From NCBI GenBank assembly GCA_021808665.1, contig JAKBBA010000015.1:11783-75782 (forward strand): a DNA stretch of 64,000 bases, in the 5' to 3' direction. Below are positions 34,840 through 43,951 of this stretch, piece by piece; the first letter of the stretch is position 1; each line of letters opens with the position of its first letter. Under the pieces are notes generated by a model, which was not told where the DNA came from, did no database searches, and saw only the letters and a program-made list of their open reading frames with translations. The position numbers and the translations under genes were made by a program. The DNA comes from Actinomycetes bacterium (lineage in GTDB: Bacteria > Actinomycetota > Acidimicrobiia > Acidimicrobiales > Palsa-688).

Positions 34840-34887
34840 ACTCCTAGGAGCTGGTGTCGACGGAAGCGGCGCGGCCCCGACGGCTTC

Positions 34888-35856
34888 TCACCAGGCGCGC
34901 TGGGTGAAGCGGCAACTCTCGTCGAAATCACCGCCGGGGTCGGCCAGGCGGTCATAGTTGGATTGCAGTGCGACACGCCCGGGACCTCTAAGCCTCAGCC
35001 ACAGGTAACGGTTCGCCCAGGACCGCCAAAGTTTCGCTCCCGCTGCGGGGAACTCGACGTGGAGCTCCCAGGACACCCCAGGATCTTTGAACAGCACCGA
35101 GGGCGGTTTGACGAGTACCGTTTCGCCGGCGGCCAGGTCTCGAAACGAGACGTCACCCCCCGCTTGGAGTAAAACCACGCCCGGCTCGGATCCGGTGCTG
35201 AAGCGGTCCACCTGGACGCCGAGCGGGTAGACGACCGCGGAAACGCCGGTCCGGTCCCGCCGCGAGCCGACGTCGACACCGGAAAGGTCAAGGGCCATTC
35301 CAAGCAGGCCCGAAGCGGACCCGACGTCCCCTCCAAACCCCCCACCACGGGATCGGAACCAGATCCCGCTGTCGTAGAAGTCGTGTGTGACCGAGCCGCT
35401 GGTGGCGACCATGCGATGCTCTCGCACGTCGATGGCCTGCCCAGCTTGGAGCGGTACCGCGACCATCTCGCCGGGCGTGTCAGCCGAAACGGCGACAGTC
35501 CCCGGTCCTGTCGCTTGGAGCAGGCTTACCGGCTGGCCCGCCCAGGTGCGCTGCCAGCCTTGGCGCGTCGGCGCCTGCGACGTCGAGACCGTCACGTCGG
35601 ACCACAACAAGGTGTGCGCGGGGAACAGCACCGTGTCATCGCCGGACAGTCTCATCTCGGCCACAGGGCACAAAACCCCGAGGATCGTGGCGCTGCTACG
35701 GCCGATCTGGATCTGCGCCCGGTCGGCGATGGGAGGCAGTTGCGTCCAGCCGGTCGAGCTCGCCTGGGTTACGTCCAGAGGGGCTCCGCAAGCGGGACAC
35801 TGCGAAGCTGTCAAGTCGGATGTCACGCGGCAGTAAGGGCACGTGTATTCGCTCAT
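34888..35856 (-). CDS. AIM24-family protein with N-terminal zinc ribbon
   Basis: This 322-residue protein begins with a zinc ribbon (YTCPYCRVTSDLTASQCPACG). The remainder is a beta-rich AIM24/TerD-neighbourhood type domain (GPGTVAVSADTPGEMVAVPL, VREHRMVATSGSVTHDFY, GVVLLQAGGDVSFRDLAAGE, LRGPGRVALQSNY), which is related to the mitochondrial biogenesis protein AIM24. Bacterial members often appear with stress-response or tellurite-type gene sets. It follows its paralogue with one base between stop and start, so the pair is certainly co-translated. The molecular role is unknown. Confidence 0.75.
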   Translation of the reverse strand: MSEYTCPYCRVTSDLTASQCPACGAPLDVTQASSTGWTQLPPIADRAQIQIGRSSATILGVLCPVAEMRLSGDDTVLFPAHTLLWSDVTVSTSQAPTRQGWQRTWAGQPVSLLQATGPGTVAVSADTPGEMVAVPLQAGQAIDVREHRMVATSGSVTHDFYDSGIWFRSRGGGFGGDVGSASGLLGMALDLSGVDVGSRRDRTGVSAVVYPLGVQVDRFSTGSEPGVVLLQAGGDVSFRDLAAGETVLVKPPSVLFKDPGVSWELHVEFPAAGAKLWRSWANRYLWLRLRGPGRVALQSNYDRLADPGGDFDESCRFTQRAW

Positions 35857-35857
35857 G

Positions 35858-36811
35858 TCAGGCGACCGTCTGGGCGGCGTACATGGACTGGATACCGACC
35901 CTGCCGGGTCCCTTGAGCGCTATCAACATGAGACCCGGTCCGCTCAAAGCGGTCGCAGCCTGCTGGAGGACACTGCCCGAGACGATGCCACCGATACCCT
36001 CCTTTTTCAAGTTCCTGGCGATCCGCAGACCCGCCAGCCCTCGCGTGGCCAGACCTTTGGCTGTCTGAGAGGCGCCCGAAGCCTCTTGGGGAGTCATCTT
36101 GTGGGTGACGGTCGCAACGGTCACCGTGGACTGCTTGTAGAGGAACGAACCCGGCTCGACCTCGATGACCTCACCAGGCGCCAGGGTTCGTTCGACGACG
36201 TCACCGTAGCCGTGCAGGACCACCAATGAGGGTGCGGTCCCAGCTTCAAAGCTGTCCAGGTACATGCCGGCTCCTACGGCGAGGGTAGCCCTGAGGCCGG
36301 GAAGCTTCTCGTATGAGTATCCGATCCCGGTAGTGGCCAATACCATGGCGTGCTGGCGGACTTGGAAGCTGTCGCCGGGTTCGAGGGCCAAGCACACGAT
36401 CCTGCCGGGAGCGTCGCGGGACAGAGACACGTTTCCCGGACCGTGAGCGACGCTCAACACGAAAGGCTCGTTGTCCACGAGGCGCTTGAGGCCGCCGGGG
36501 GTGTCGATGACCGAAAGGGCCACTTCCTCGTCCTTGTAGAGCATCGCATGGTGCTCGAAGAACACGCTGTCCCCGGCCGCCAGTGTTACCGCAGCCGCCG
36601 GCGAGATCCTGCCGTCGAACTGCACCCGGACCGAACCGCACACGACTGTGGTGAGACCCTTGATGCGCGGGGACATCCTCCACCCTGATTCGGACACGAC
36701 GTCGCGTAGATCCAGCGGCGCGCCGCATCGCTCACAGGACGAAACCCCCGGCGGGTTATGGGACCGGCACCAGCGGCACGCAACCCTGTCGAAAGTGTCG
36801 CTCACCTGCAT
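35858..36811 (-). CDS. AIM24-family protein with N-terminal zinc ribbon (paralogue)
   Basis: A 317-residue paralogue of the next gene. Its N-terminus is a zinc ribbon (ACRWCRSHNPPGVSSCERCG); then GPGNVSLSRDAPGRIVCLAL, VRQHAMVLATTGIGYSYE, LHGYGDVVERTLAPGE, LKGPGRVGIQSMY. I start it at the ATG 36811, which has GGGAG seven bases upstream; the open frame runs on to 37717, but that part is antisense to the amidase and has no domain character. A Leu/Gly-rich stretch before the end could contact membrane. The genes for both AIM24 proteins read away from the amidase. Confidence 0.75.
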   Translation of the reverse strand: MQVSDTFDRVACRWCRSHNPPGVSSCERCGAPLDLRDVVSESGWRMSPRIKGLTTVVCGSVRVQFDGRISPAAAVTLAAGDSVFFEHHAMLYKDEEVALSVIDTPGGLKRLVDNEPFVLSVAHGPGNVSLSRDAPGRIVCLALEPGDSFQVRQHAMVLATTGIGYSYEKLPGLRATLAVGAGMYLDSFEAGTAPSLVVLHGYGDVVERTLAPGEVIEVEPGSFLYKQSTVTVATVTHKMTPQEASGASQTAKGLATRGLAGLRIARNLKKEGIGGIVSGSVLQQAATALSGPGLMLIALKGPGRVGIQSMYAAQTVA

Positions 36812-36971
36812 AACGATACTCCCCGCTGCAGCGGCGTGTACCGGGGGACGCCGTGGCTCCGCTGGTATTCGGCTGTGGCTCGGCTGGCACCTGCTGGGAT
36901 ACCGCTGGCTGCCCGCTGGGCTGCGGGCGTGGACACACCTTCGGCTTCGTGGCGGGCTAGCGTCGCTTGCG

Positions 36972-38486
36972 ATGCGAAGCGAGCCACTACCAGGCGGGAC
37001 GGCGATCCCGTCCCCGGGCGATCCCCGGGACATCAGCCGTCTTGGGCTCGTCGAGTCCGCGCGGTACCTGGCGGCCGGAGACGTCACGTCGCGCCACCTC
37101 GTCGAGGCATCCCTCGCTCGCGCGTCGAAGGTCGCCGAGACAGTCAACCCTTTCCGGGTCCTTCTCGTCGCCGAGGCTCTCAGGGCTGCCGACGCCGCCG
37201 ACGAACGTTTGGTCGCGGGCGAGACGGCCCCGCTGCTCGGCGTGCCCGTAGTGGTAAAAGACGACACCGACGTCGAGGGCCAGATGACTCCGTTCGGCTG
37301 CGCCGGCGACTTCCCCGTGAAAAGCACTGACAGTTTCATTGTCAGACTGCTCCGCCAGGCAGGCGCGGTGATAATCGCAAAGAGCAATACCCCCGAGCTC
37401 GGGCTGTACCCGTGGACTGAGGGGCCGGCTTTCGGGGTGACACGCAACCCTTGGAACTTGTCGCACTCCGCCGGTGGCTCGTCGGGGGGCTCGGCGGCCG
37501 CTGTCGCCTCTGGAGTGGTGGCGGGAGCTCTAGGCTCTGACGGCGCCGGGTCGGTTCGTATCCCGGCATCGTGGTGCAACCTGGTCGGCGTCAAGCCCCA
37601 GCGGGGCCGGCTTTCTACGTGGCCGGAGAGCGAAGCGTGGACGGGTATCACGAGCCCTGGGCCTCTCACGCGCAGCGTCGTGGACGCCGCCATGCTCCTA
37701 GACGTCCTCAGCGTCAATCACGCAGATGACCGCCACCGTCCGCCTGCTCCGTCGCGTTCGTTCGTGTCGTGGGCGTCCGACGCGCCGCGGGCGCTGCGGG
37801 TAGCCTTGGCGTTGCGCCCCCCGTGGGTGTCGGCTCCCGTGAACCTGGACCCACAGGTAGAAAAGGCCGTGCGAGGGGTCGCCGAGCGCCTCGCAGGCTT
37901 AGGGCACCGGGTGGAGGAGATGAACCCCCGCTACGGGCCTATGGGCATCCCCTTCTTGGTTCGCGCCGCTGTGGGCGGTTGGGAGTGGCTGGGTAACGTC
38001 CCTGACTGGTCGCAGCTCGATCCTAGAACCCTGGCGAGCGCCAGGTCCGGGCGTCGCCTCGCCGGTTGGCCTTTGCATGCGTCGCGCCGGCTGGAGGTTC
38101 CGTTCGCGGCGCTGGTTGGGAGGATCTTCGAGCGTTTCGACGTGGTTATCACCCCGGTGACGGCGACAGGGCCTCCCAAGGTTGGCGCGGCCGACGGTAT
38201 GGGACATCTAAGGACGCAGAGGTTCATGGCGGCATGCTGCCCTTACGCGTGGCCGTGGAACTATCTCGGATGGCCGGCGATCTCCATACCCGCCGGTTTC
38301 GTCGCGGGGGGACTGCCCGTCGGCGCTCAGCTTGTCGGACCAGCCAACACAGACGGCCTCCTTATCTCCCTTGCGGCGCAGCTCGAAGCCGCAGCCCCTT
38401 GGGAAGCTGTCGCAGACCCGACGTCAAAAGCGGCTGATGCCGTAGGCCGGCCGGGGCCGGCTGTGGCATTCGGAAGGCGCGGCTAA
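36972..38486 (+). CDS. Amidase signature family protein
   Basis: The 504-residue protein has the amidase-signature triad: Lys in VPVVVKDDTDVEG, the cis-Ser in SAGGSSGGSAAAVASGV, and the nucleophile Ser in GSDGAGSVRIPAS. The C-terminal region has GWPAISIPAGFVAGGLPVGA, common in this family. Members hydrolyse amides, such as fatty-acid amides, aryl amides or Asn/Gln side chains in GatA. It is not next to gatB/gatC, so it is a stand-alone amidase of unknown substrate. Start uncertain; ATG 36972 is followed by the conserved region. There is no clear ribosome-binding site. Confidence 0.9.
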   Translation: MRSEPLPGGTAIPSPGDPRDISRLGLVESARYLAAGDVTSRHLVEASLARASKVAETVNPFRVLLVAEALRAADAADERLVAGETAPLLGVPVVVKDDTDVEGQMTPFGCAGDFPVKSTDSFIVRLLRQAGAVIIAKSNTPELGLYPWTEGPAFGVTRNPWNLSHSAGGSSGGSAAAVASGVVAGALGSDGAGSVRIPASWCNLVGVKPQRGRLSTWPESEAWTGITSPGPLTRSVVDAAMLLDVLSVNHADDRHRPPAPSRSFVSWASDAPRALRVALALRPPWVSAPVNLDPQVEKAVRGVAERLAGLGHRVEEMNPRYGPMGIPFLVRAAVGGWEWLGNVPDWSQLDPRTLASARSGRRLAGWPLHASRRLEVPFAALVGRIFERFDVVITPVTATGPPKVGAADGMGHLRTQRFMAACCPYAWPWNYLGWPAISIPAGFVAGGLPVGAQLVGPANTDGLLISLAAQLEAAAPWEAVADPTSKAADAVGRPGPAVAFGRRG

Positions 38487-38560
38487 GACAAGAGAGAAAG
38501 GCTGGAGAACCTTACTATTTAGGTGCAGTTTAAGGCATTTGAGCGTATATTATTAACAGC

Positions 38561-39325
38561 ATGAAGATTTCTACGGCCCCCCGCCCGAAGCTCTCTCGGG
38601 TCCTGGCTCTGCTCGACGGGCGGGACCCCGACAGCACTAGCCGGCACCGAGATGTTTCGAGCGGCGGTCTTCGAGCTGCGGTTCTCGGCGCCGGGGACGG
38701 TCTTTTGACCAACGTTTCTCTGGTGCTCGGTGTCGCAGGGGCTTCCGCCGCTGCGGGCACGGTCCGTCTGGCCGGGGTTGCCGGGCTTCTTGCCGGGTCG
38801 TTCTCGATGGCAGCGGGGGAGCTTCTTTCTGTGCAGGTCCAAAAGGAGATGGCGCTGCACGAGCTCGAGGTGGAGAGGCGCGAACTTTCCGAGGACCCTG
38901 ACTCGGAGCTACGCGAGCTCGCCGGGATGTACAGGGCCCGCGGAGTGTCCACCGAAGACGCTATGACCGTCGCCAGGATCCTCTCCTCGAACGAGAAGGT
39001 AGCCCTAGACACCCACGCTCGCTTGGAGCTTGGGATACACCCCGAAGAGACCGGCTCGTCCGCCAAGCCGGCAGCGTTCTCGTTCGTGGCTTTCGCTGTC
39101 GGTGCGTTCATACCACTGTTTCCGTGGTTGTTCGCTTCGGGGTCGACAGCGGTCGTCCTGTCGATGCTGCTCGCAACTCTCGCCGCTCTCGGCCTGGGTG
39201 CGTTGACTGGGAGGATGTCAGGAAGGCCGGCCCTGCGGATGGCTCTTCGCCAGCTTGGAGTAGCCGTGATAGCAGCGGGGGTGACGTTCGGTATCGGGCA
39301 CCTCTTCGGGTCTCACGGCGCCTGA
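38561..39325 (+). CDS. VIT1/CCC1-family metal transporter
   Basis: A 254-residue membrane protein with the VIT1/CCC1 pattern: RAAVLGAGDGLLTNVSLVLG, then AGSFSMAAGELLSVQVQKE, a cytoplasmic loop of helices with many Glu residues (HELEVERRELSEDPDSEL), and three more membrane segments (FSFVAFAVGAFIPLFPWLF and two following). Relatives move Fe2+ or Mn2+ out of the cytoplasm. The loop glutamates fit metal binding. It is the first gene of a five-gene operon: the kinase gene begins three bases after its stop. Confidence 0.88.
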   Translation: MKISTAPRPKLSRVLALLDGRDPDSTSRHRDVSSGGLRAAVLGAGDGLLTNVSLVLGVAGASAAAGTVRLAGVAGLLAGSFSMAAGELLSVQVQKEMALHELEVERRELSEDPDSELRELAGMYRARGVSTEDAMTVARILSSNEKVALDTHARLELGIHPEETGSSAKPAAFSFVAFAVGAFIPLFPWLFASGSTAVVLSMLLATLAALGLGALTGRMSGRPALRMALRQLGVAVIAAGVTFGIGHLFGSHGA

Positions 39326-39328
39326 TAG

Positions 39329-40768
39329 GTGCAGCGCTGCGCTCTGGGCGAGCTGCGGGTAGGGGATCTGCTCGCCCAAGGTGGGGAGGGCGCTGTCTAC
39401 CAGCTTCCGCTGCAACCCCACCTAGTCTTCAAGGCGTACCGTGGGGACACCGACCGGGTGTATCTGGACGGTCTCGTGGCTTGGCCGGACCTGTTGGCGG
39501 AGCCGGAAGCCGAAGTGCTCCGGTCGTCGGCCGCGTGGCCCACGTCGGTGGTAACCGACGACGGTGCCCGTCCGGTCGGGCTGCTCATGCCCAGGGCCCC
39601 ACGGCGCTTCTCGGTTCGCCACAGGGACGGCCAGAGGCGCCTCGCTACGCTGAGCTACCTGACCTGTGACCCGGCGCGGCCGGCGAAGGCGTACGGTATC
39701 GCCGTGCCGCCGCCGGGCGACGCCGGGCGTTACGGGCTGGTGCTCGCCCTGGCCAGGCTCCTGGCGGCCTTCGACTCCGTCGAAACTCCCGTGTCGCACG
39801 GTGATCTTTCCACTAAGAACGTGCTTTGGTCACTGGAGCGCGGCCCGGAGGTGTACGTAATCGACTGCGACTCCGCAGAGGTGTTCCCGTCCCGTGCGGC
39901 TCCCGTCGAAGCCGTAGCGCCACACCCACCTCGCCGGCGGGCTATGACTCCCAACTGGGACGACCCTTCCGTACAGAAAGGTCACAACCCGACCGTGGCG
40001 TCCGACCGGTACTCGCTCGGGCTGATCTTCTTGAGGGTGGTGGGCGCCGCTAACTTCCCCGTGCAAGCCCGCCAGCGTCGGGAGGGCACCCTCAGCGTCG
40101 AGGTGCCTGTGCCCGGGGGGTCGGTGACGAAGCAACTCTTGGACGGCGGGCACCCTCTGTGGGAGCTGTGCGCGAGGGCTCTGAGCGTCGAGGCTGCCGG
40201 GTCGCGCCCGACCGCAGCAGAGTGGGTGGAGCCCCTAGAGGAGGTCACTGCCCTCCTGGGGGGAACCGGGGTCCCATCCAAGCGCCCGCCAACCCAGCCG
40301 GCCCCCTCGCCCCAGCCGGCCCAGCCCGCCCCGCCCCCGCCGGCCCCGCCCACGGACGTACAGGTAACCCCTCGACCCCTTAAGGCGACCAAGCCGACCA
40401 GCGCGAACCTGAGCGGTGGGCGCGGAGCCAGCCCCGCTATGTCGCAGCCCACCGGCAGCGGATCGAGCGCCTGGTCGTACGCCTCCACAGCACTGCCCCC
40501 AGCTGCACAAGGTCCCTTCTCGGCTGCGAGCCGTCCCGGCGGGGGAAGCGACGATCGGAGCCTGCGTTCGCAGGCGAAAGTGTTGTGGGTGGCCTTTTGG
40601 CGTTGGTGGGTCAAGGCACACCAAGATGCGCTGTTCGCCTTGGCCTCGGGCAGAGGCAAGCGGCGGGCAGCGCTTCGGGTCCTGGCACTGCTCGCCTTGG
40701 ACGTCGTGCTCGTCGGGGTCGCCGCTGGGATCGTGGCCCTGGTCGTATCTCCGATAACACGGGGATGA
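39329..40768 (+). CDS. Protein kinase-like membrane protein
   Basis: This 479-residue protein is a Ser/Thr-type kinase fold: a glycine-rich loop LAQGGEGAVYQL, Lys in HLVFKAY, catalytic loop SHGDLSTKNVLW (H-x-D-x4-N), and VIDCDSAEVF in place of DFG, followed by MTPNWDDPSVQKGHNPTVAS and SDRYSLGLIFLRVV. This kinase type goes with TerY-type vWA and PP2C proteins. A Pro-rich linker with runs of PAPP comes next and one membrane helix (VLALLALDVVLVGVAAGIVALV) sits at the C-terminus. It starts with GTG and its stop overlaps the vWA start (ATGA). Confidence 0.85.
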   Translation: MQRCALGELRVGDLLAQGGEGAVYQLPLQPHLVFKAYRGDTDRVYLDGLVAWPDLLAEPEAEVLRSSAAWPTSVVTDDGARPVGLLMPRAPRRFSVRHRDGQRRLATLSYLTCDPARPAKAYGIAVPPPGDAGRYGLVLALARLLAAFDSVETPVSHGDLSTKNVLWSLERGPEVYVIDCDSAEVFPSRAAPVEAVAPHPPRRRAMTPNWDDPSVQKGHNPTVASDRYSLGLIFLRVVGAANFPVQARQRREGTLSVEVPVPGGSVTKQLLDGGHPLWELCARALSVEAAGSRPTAAEWVEPLEEVTALLGGTGVPSKRPPTQPAPSPQPAQPAPPPPAPPTDVQVTPRPLKATKPTSANLSGGRGASPAMSQPTGSGSSAWSYASTALPPAAQGPFSAASRPGGGSDDRSLRSQAKVLWVAFWRWWVKAHQDALFALASGRGKRRAALRVLALLALDVVLVGVAAGIVALVVSPITRG

Positions 40769-41499
40769 CCGCTACCTTGAAGAAGATGACGGTCGCAGAT
40801 TCGCCTCTAAGCGCGCAGGAGCGTTACTCGGTTTTCCCGTTCTACATCTGCATGGACATCTCCGAGTCCATGTCCGGCGAGCCGATCGCGGCGGTGAACA
40901 AGCAGCTTCCCATGCTCAGGACCAGCATCGGCAGCGATCCGGCCGTTGCGGAGGTCATAAGAGTCGGGATCATCACGTTCTCCGACACGGCGACGAGCGT
41001 GCTGCCGCTCAGCGACTTGAGCATGGTCGACGCGATCCCCGAGCTCGTTGCGCGCGGGCGGACCTCTTACGCCGCCATGTTCGACCACGTGTTCAAAGTG
41101 ATCGAGTCCGACTACCACGCGAGTCGTTCGGCAGGGGACCGCTGGTACCGGCCGGCGGTGATCTTGATCTCCGATGGCCGTCCGACCGACGAGAGCGAAC
41201 GGTGGCGGTCCGCTCTGTCGAGGCTCACCGATCCGTCATGGAAGCGCCGTCCGAACATACTTGCTTTCGGTTTCGGTGACGCCGACCCGGCGGTCCTGTC
41301 AGCCGTCACGTCGGCCAAGGCCAACAGGGCCTTCGTGGCAGCCGAAGGGGCAGACCCTGCCACTGTGATACCTGAGCTGCTGGCCGGCCTCGTCCAGTCG
41401 ATCGTGAGCTCGTCCGCCAGCGTGTACGACGGCCAAGCGCTTCTCGAGGCGCCACAGCTCACCTCGATGCGCGCTATTCCCGTCGACGAGCTCGACTGA
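40765..41499 (+). CDS. vWA-domain protein, TerY-like
   Basis: The 244-residue protein is almost entirely a von Willebrand A domain. The metal site is intact: DISESMSG (DxSxS), the Thr in ARGRTSYAAM, and the Asp in LISDGRPTD. ILAFGFGDADP is a typical late strand. TerY-like vWA proteins occur with a kinase and a PP2C phosphatase in a phosphorylation-based stress triad. The ATG overlaps the stop of the kinase gene by four bases, and the PP2C gene follows after 20 bp, so the trio is one unit. Confidence 0.88.
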   Translation: MTATLKKMTVADSPLSAQERYSVFPFYICMDISESMSGEPIAAVNKQLPMLRTSIGSDPAVAEVIRVGIITFSDTATSVLPLSDLSMVDAIPELVARGRTSYAAMFDHVFKVIESDYHASRSAGDRWYRPAVILISDGRPTDESERWRSALSRLTDPSWKRRPNILAFGFGDADPAVLSAVTSAKANRAFVAAEGADPATVIPELLAGLVQSIVSSSASVYDGQALLEAPQLTSMRAIPVDELD

Positions 41500-41519
41500 C
41501 CAGGACGACTGAAACTTCG

Positions 41520-42368
41520 TTGCAGCGTCCAGTCCTGGGACTGCCCTCTCCGGCGTCGAGCACCGAGCCTGTCCTGGCTTCCTACGGGGACGCTTCGGTG
41601 GCAGGCATCCGGGCTGAGGGGGCCAGCACCACTTGGCTCGCCGTGCGAGCGGCGAGCGTCGTCGGGTCCCGCCACCGCCTGGCCGGTGAGCCAAGCGACG
41701 ACTTCTTCGCCTGGTCCCAAGGAGACGGCTGGACGGCTCTAGCCGTCGCCGACGGCCTCGGCGCTATCCCCGGGTCAGCGGGAGCGGCGGCCCGAACGTG
41801 CAGCGCAGCCGTCTTAGCGGCGTCTTCGTGCGACCTGGACGGTCCGGGCTTAGACGCTCCAGGCCTGGCATCTGCGGCGAGGCTGTGCATGCAAGCCGCG
41901 GAGAGCGCCGCTCGAGGTGGGGGAGCGACGACACTGGTTTTAGCGCTGGTGGCAGCGGGGGGAGCGGTGTGCCTGGCCCGCGTCGGTGACAGCACAGCCT
42001 TCGTGGTCGACGCACAATCCACCCGGGAGCTTTTCCCTGCCCGCGAGGACGGAACGGTCGGAACGGCCACGGCCGCCTTGCCCCTCGGCGAGGATCGCGC
42101 TTGCGGGCTCGGGGCCGACGCCGCAAGCGCTGATGGGGAGGTTTGGGAGACCGCATCGTTGCAGCTACAGCCGGAAGCGGTGTTAGTGCTAGCCACCGAC
42201 GGGGTGGCGGACCCGTGGCGCGACGGGCCCCAGACTGTCGACCCGGCTCTGCGGGCCGCTATCAGCGGCCGGCCGTCACCCCTAGACCTCGCCGCGGTCG
42301 TCGACTTCTCCAGGCAGGGCTGCCACGACGACCGCACCGTGCTGTGCGCCTGGCTGAGACCCGGCTAG
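41520..42368 (+). CDS. PP2C-family protein phosphatase
   Basis: A 282-residue Ser/Thr phosphatase: PSDDFFAWSQGDGWTALAVADGLG (metal site, a variant of ADGMGG; written here across residues ~58-82 as SDDFFAW and AVADGLG), GGGATTLVLALV, CLARVGDSTAFVV, VLATDGVADPW and CHDDRTVLC. It would remove phosphate from targets of the neighbouring kinase. The start is a TTG at 41520 without a clear ribosome-binding site, so the N-terminus is uncertain. The Ppx/GppA gene begins 11 bp downstream. Confidence 0.85.
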   Translation: MQRPVLGLPSPASSTEPVLASYGDASVAGIRAEGASTTWLAVRAASVVGSRHRLAGEPSDDFFAWSQGDGWTALAVADGLGAIPGSAGAAARTCSAAVLAASSCDLDGPGLDAPGLASAARLCMQAAESAARGGGATTLVLALVAAGGAVCLARVGDSTAFVVDAQSTRELFPAREDGTVGTATAALPLGEDRACGLGADAASADGEVWETASLQLQPEAVLVLATDGVADPWRDGPQTVDPALRAAISGRPSPLDLAAVVDFSRQGCHDDRTVLCAWLRPG

Positions 42369-42379
42369 GTTGGGACAAA

Positions 42380-43942
42380 GTGCGCATCGCAGCCTTCGAC
42401 CTCGGAAGCAACTCATTTCACCTCTTGGTGGCCGACGCCCACCCCGACGGGTCGTTCGAGGCCATAGCCACCGACAAGGAGATGCTCCGCCTCGGCAGCG
42501 CTGTTGCCTCCACAGGCCGCATCGGCGTCGACCTGGCCACGGCCGGCGTAGAGGTCGTGAAACGCTTCGCGGCGCTGGCCGAGTCGAACCGGGCCGAGGA
42601 GATGGTGGTATGCGCCACGTCGGCTTTCCGGGAGGCGTCCGACTCGCTGCTGGTCGTCGAGCGGATCGAGTCTGAGTGCAAGGTGAAAGTGCGGGTCATA
42701 AGCGGACGGGAGGAGGCGAGGCTCATCTTCGAAGCCGTGAGGGCGAGCGTCGTTATCGACCCGTCACCCGCCCTCGCTATGGACCTCGGGGGTGGCAGCT
42801 TGGAGCTGATGGTCGGGGACGGCCGCCGGCTCGCCTGGGCGGCGAGCCTGAAACTCGGGGTGGCCCGCCTCACCGCCGAGCACGTGCGGTCCGACCCTCC
42901 AAGCGGCGACGACGTCAGGCGGGTTTCCGACGCCGTGGGGCGCGCCCTGGGCCGAGTTGCCGGCCAGATTGCACCGCTGGAGCCGAAGACGGCGATCTTT
43001 TCCAGCGGAACTCTCGAAACCCTCGTCGGCCTAGCTGCCCAGCGCAGGGACGGGCGTTACCCGACCAGCCTGAACCAGCTGTCGGTAAGCGCAGCCGACC
43101 TGCGCAAGCTTCGCGACGACCTGGTGTCCATGACAGCGGAGGAGCGCGCCTCGCTGCCCGGCGTCGACGCGAGGCGGGCCGACCTCCTACCCGCCGGGGC
43201 GATCCTCGCGTCCCGGGCGCTGGCCGAGTTCGCCATCGAAGAGGTGATCGGCTGCGAATGGGCCCTGCGGGAGGGGATGATCCTCGACGCGATCGGACGG
43301 CACAGCCGCAGCGACTGGGACCCGGACCCGCAAGCCATGCGACGCGAGTCGGTGACCAACCTGGCGCGCCGTTACGGGTGGAACGAGGCTCATTCGTGCA
43401 AAGTTGCCCGCTTGGCCGTAGAGCTTTTCGACGGGACCAGGCCCCTCCACGGCCTCGACCGCACCGAAAGGGAGCTTCTCGAGTACGGGGCGTTGCTCCA
43501 CGACGTCGGCGAGCACGTCTCCAACGACCGCCACGAGCAGCACAGCGCCTACCTGATAGCCAACGGGAAGTTGCGAGGGTTCCGCCCCGGGGAAGTGGAC
43601 ATCCTCGCTTGCCTCGGCAGGTTCCACAAGCGGGGATCGCCGAAGGCGTCCTTCGAAGCCTTCGGGCGTCTCTCCGCCTCCGAGCGTCGCCGTGTCAGTC
43701 AGATGGTCGCCCTGCTGCAGGTCGCGGACGGGCTGGACAGAAGCCACGGCGGTCCCGTCCGGGCTTTGTCGGTGATCGTCGAGGACCGCAAGGTCGTAGT
43801 GTCTGTCGACGCCGACGACGACATCAGCTTGGAGCTGTGGGGTCTGCGCAGGAAGCGGGATCTCTTCGAAAAGGTGTTCGCGCGTGAGCTTGAAGTGATC
43901 GACCCGCGAGCGATCTCCGCCGACGGCCGCCGTGCCGGGTAA
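42380..43942 (+). CDS. Ppx/GppA phosphatase with C-terminal HD domain
   Basis: A 520-residue exopolyphosphatase/guanosine pentaphosphate phosphatase-like protein. The N-terminal ASKHA domain has AAFDLGSNSFHLLVAD, ATSAFREASDS, ISGREEARLIF, AMDLGGGSLELMVGD and KLGVARLT. The C-terminal part is HD-like (LLHDVGEHVSND and HEQHSAYLIAN). Ppx enzymes hydrolyse polyphosphate; GppA converts pppGpp to ppGpp. The GTG at 42380 has GGGA upstream. It is the last gene of the VIT1-kinase-vWA-PP2C-Ppx run, which suggests a polyphosphate or alarmone link, though read-through may be incidental. Confidence 0.92.
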   Translation: MRIAAFDLGSNSFHLLVADAHPDGSFEAIATDKEMLRLGSAVASTGRIGVDLATAGVEVVKRFAALAESNRAEEMVVCATSAFREASDSLLVVERIESECKVKVRVISGREEARLIFEAVRASVVIDPSPALAMDLGGGSLELMVGDGRRLAWAASLKLGVARLTAEHVRSDPPSGDDVRRVSDAVGRALGRVAGQIAPLEPKTAIFSSGTLETLVGLAAQRRDGRYPTSLNQLSVSAADLRKLRDDLVSMTAEERASLPGVDARRADLLPAGAILASRALAEFAIEEVIGCEWALREGMILDAIGRHSRSDWDPDPQAMRRESVTNLARRYGWNEAHSCKVARLAVELFDGTRPLHGLDRTERELLEYGALLHDVGEHVSNDRHEQHSAYLIANGKLRGFRPGEVDILACLGRFHKRGSPKASFEAFGRLSASERRRVSQMVALLQVADGLDRSHGGPVRALSVIVEDRKVVVSVDADDDISLELWGLRRKRDLFEKVFARELEVIDPRAISADGRRAG

Positions 43943-43951
43943 CCGCCGGGT

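Noticed and set aside
36812..37717. N-terminal extension of the AIM24 frame to a 619-residue protein
   Set aside because: The extension is antisense to the amidase gene and has no domain character; a good ribosome site and zinc ribbon mark 36811 as the start.
42143..42379. Upstream extension of the Ppx/GppA frame
   Set aside because: It overlaps the PP2C gene in another frame; the conserved AAFDLGSNSFH begins right after the GTG at 42380.
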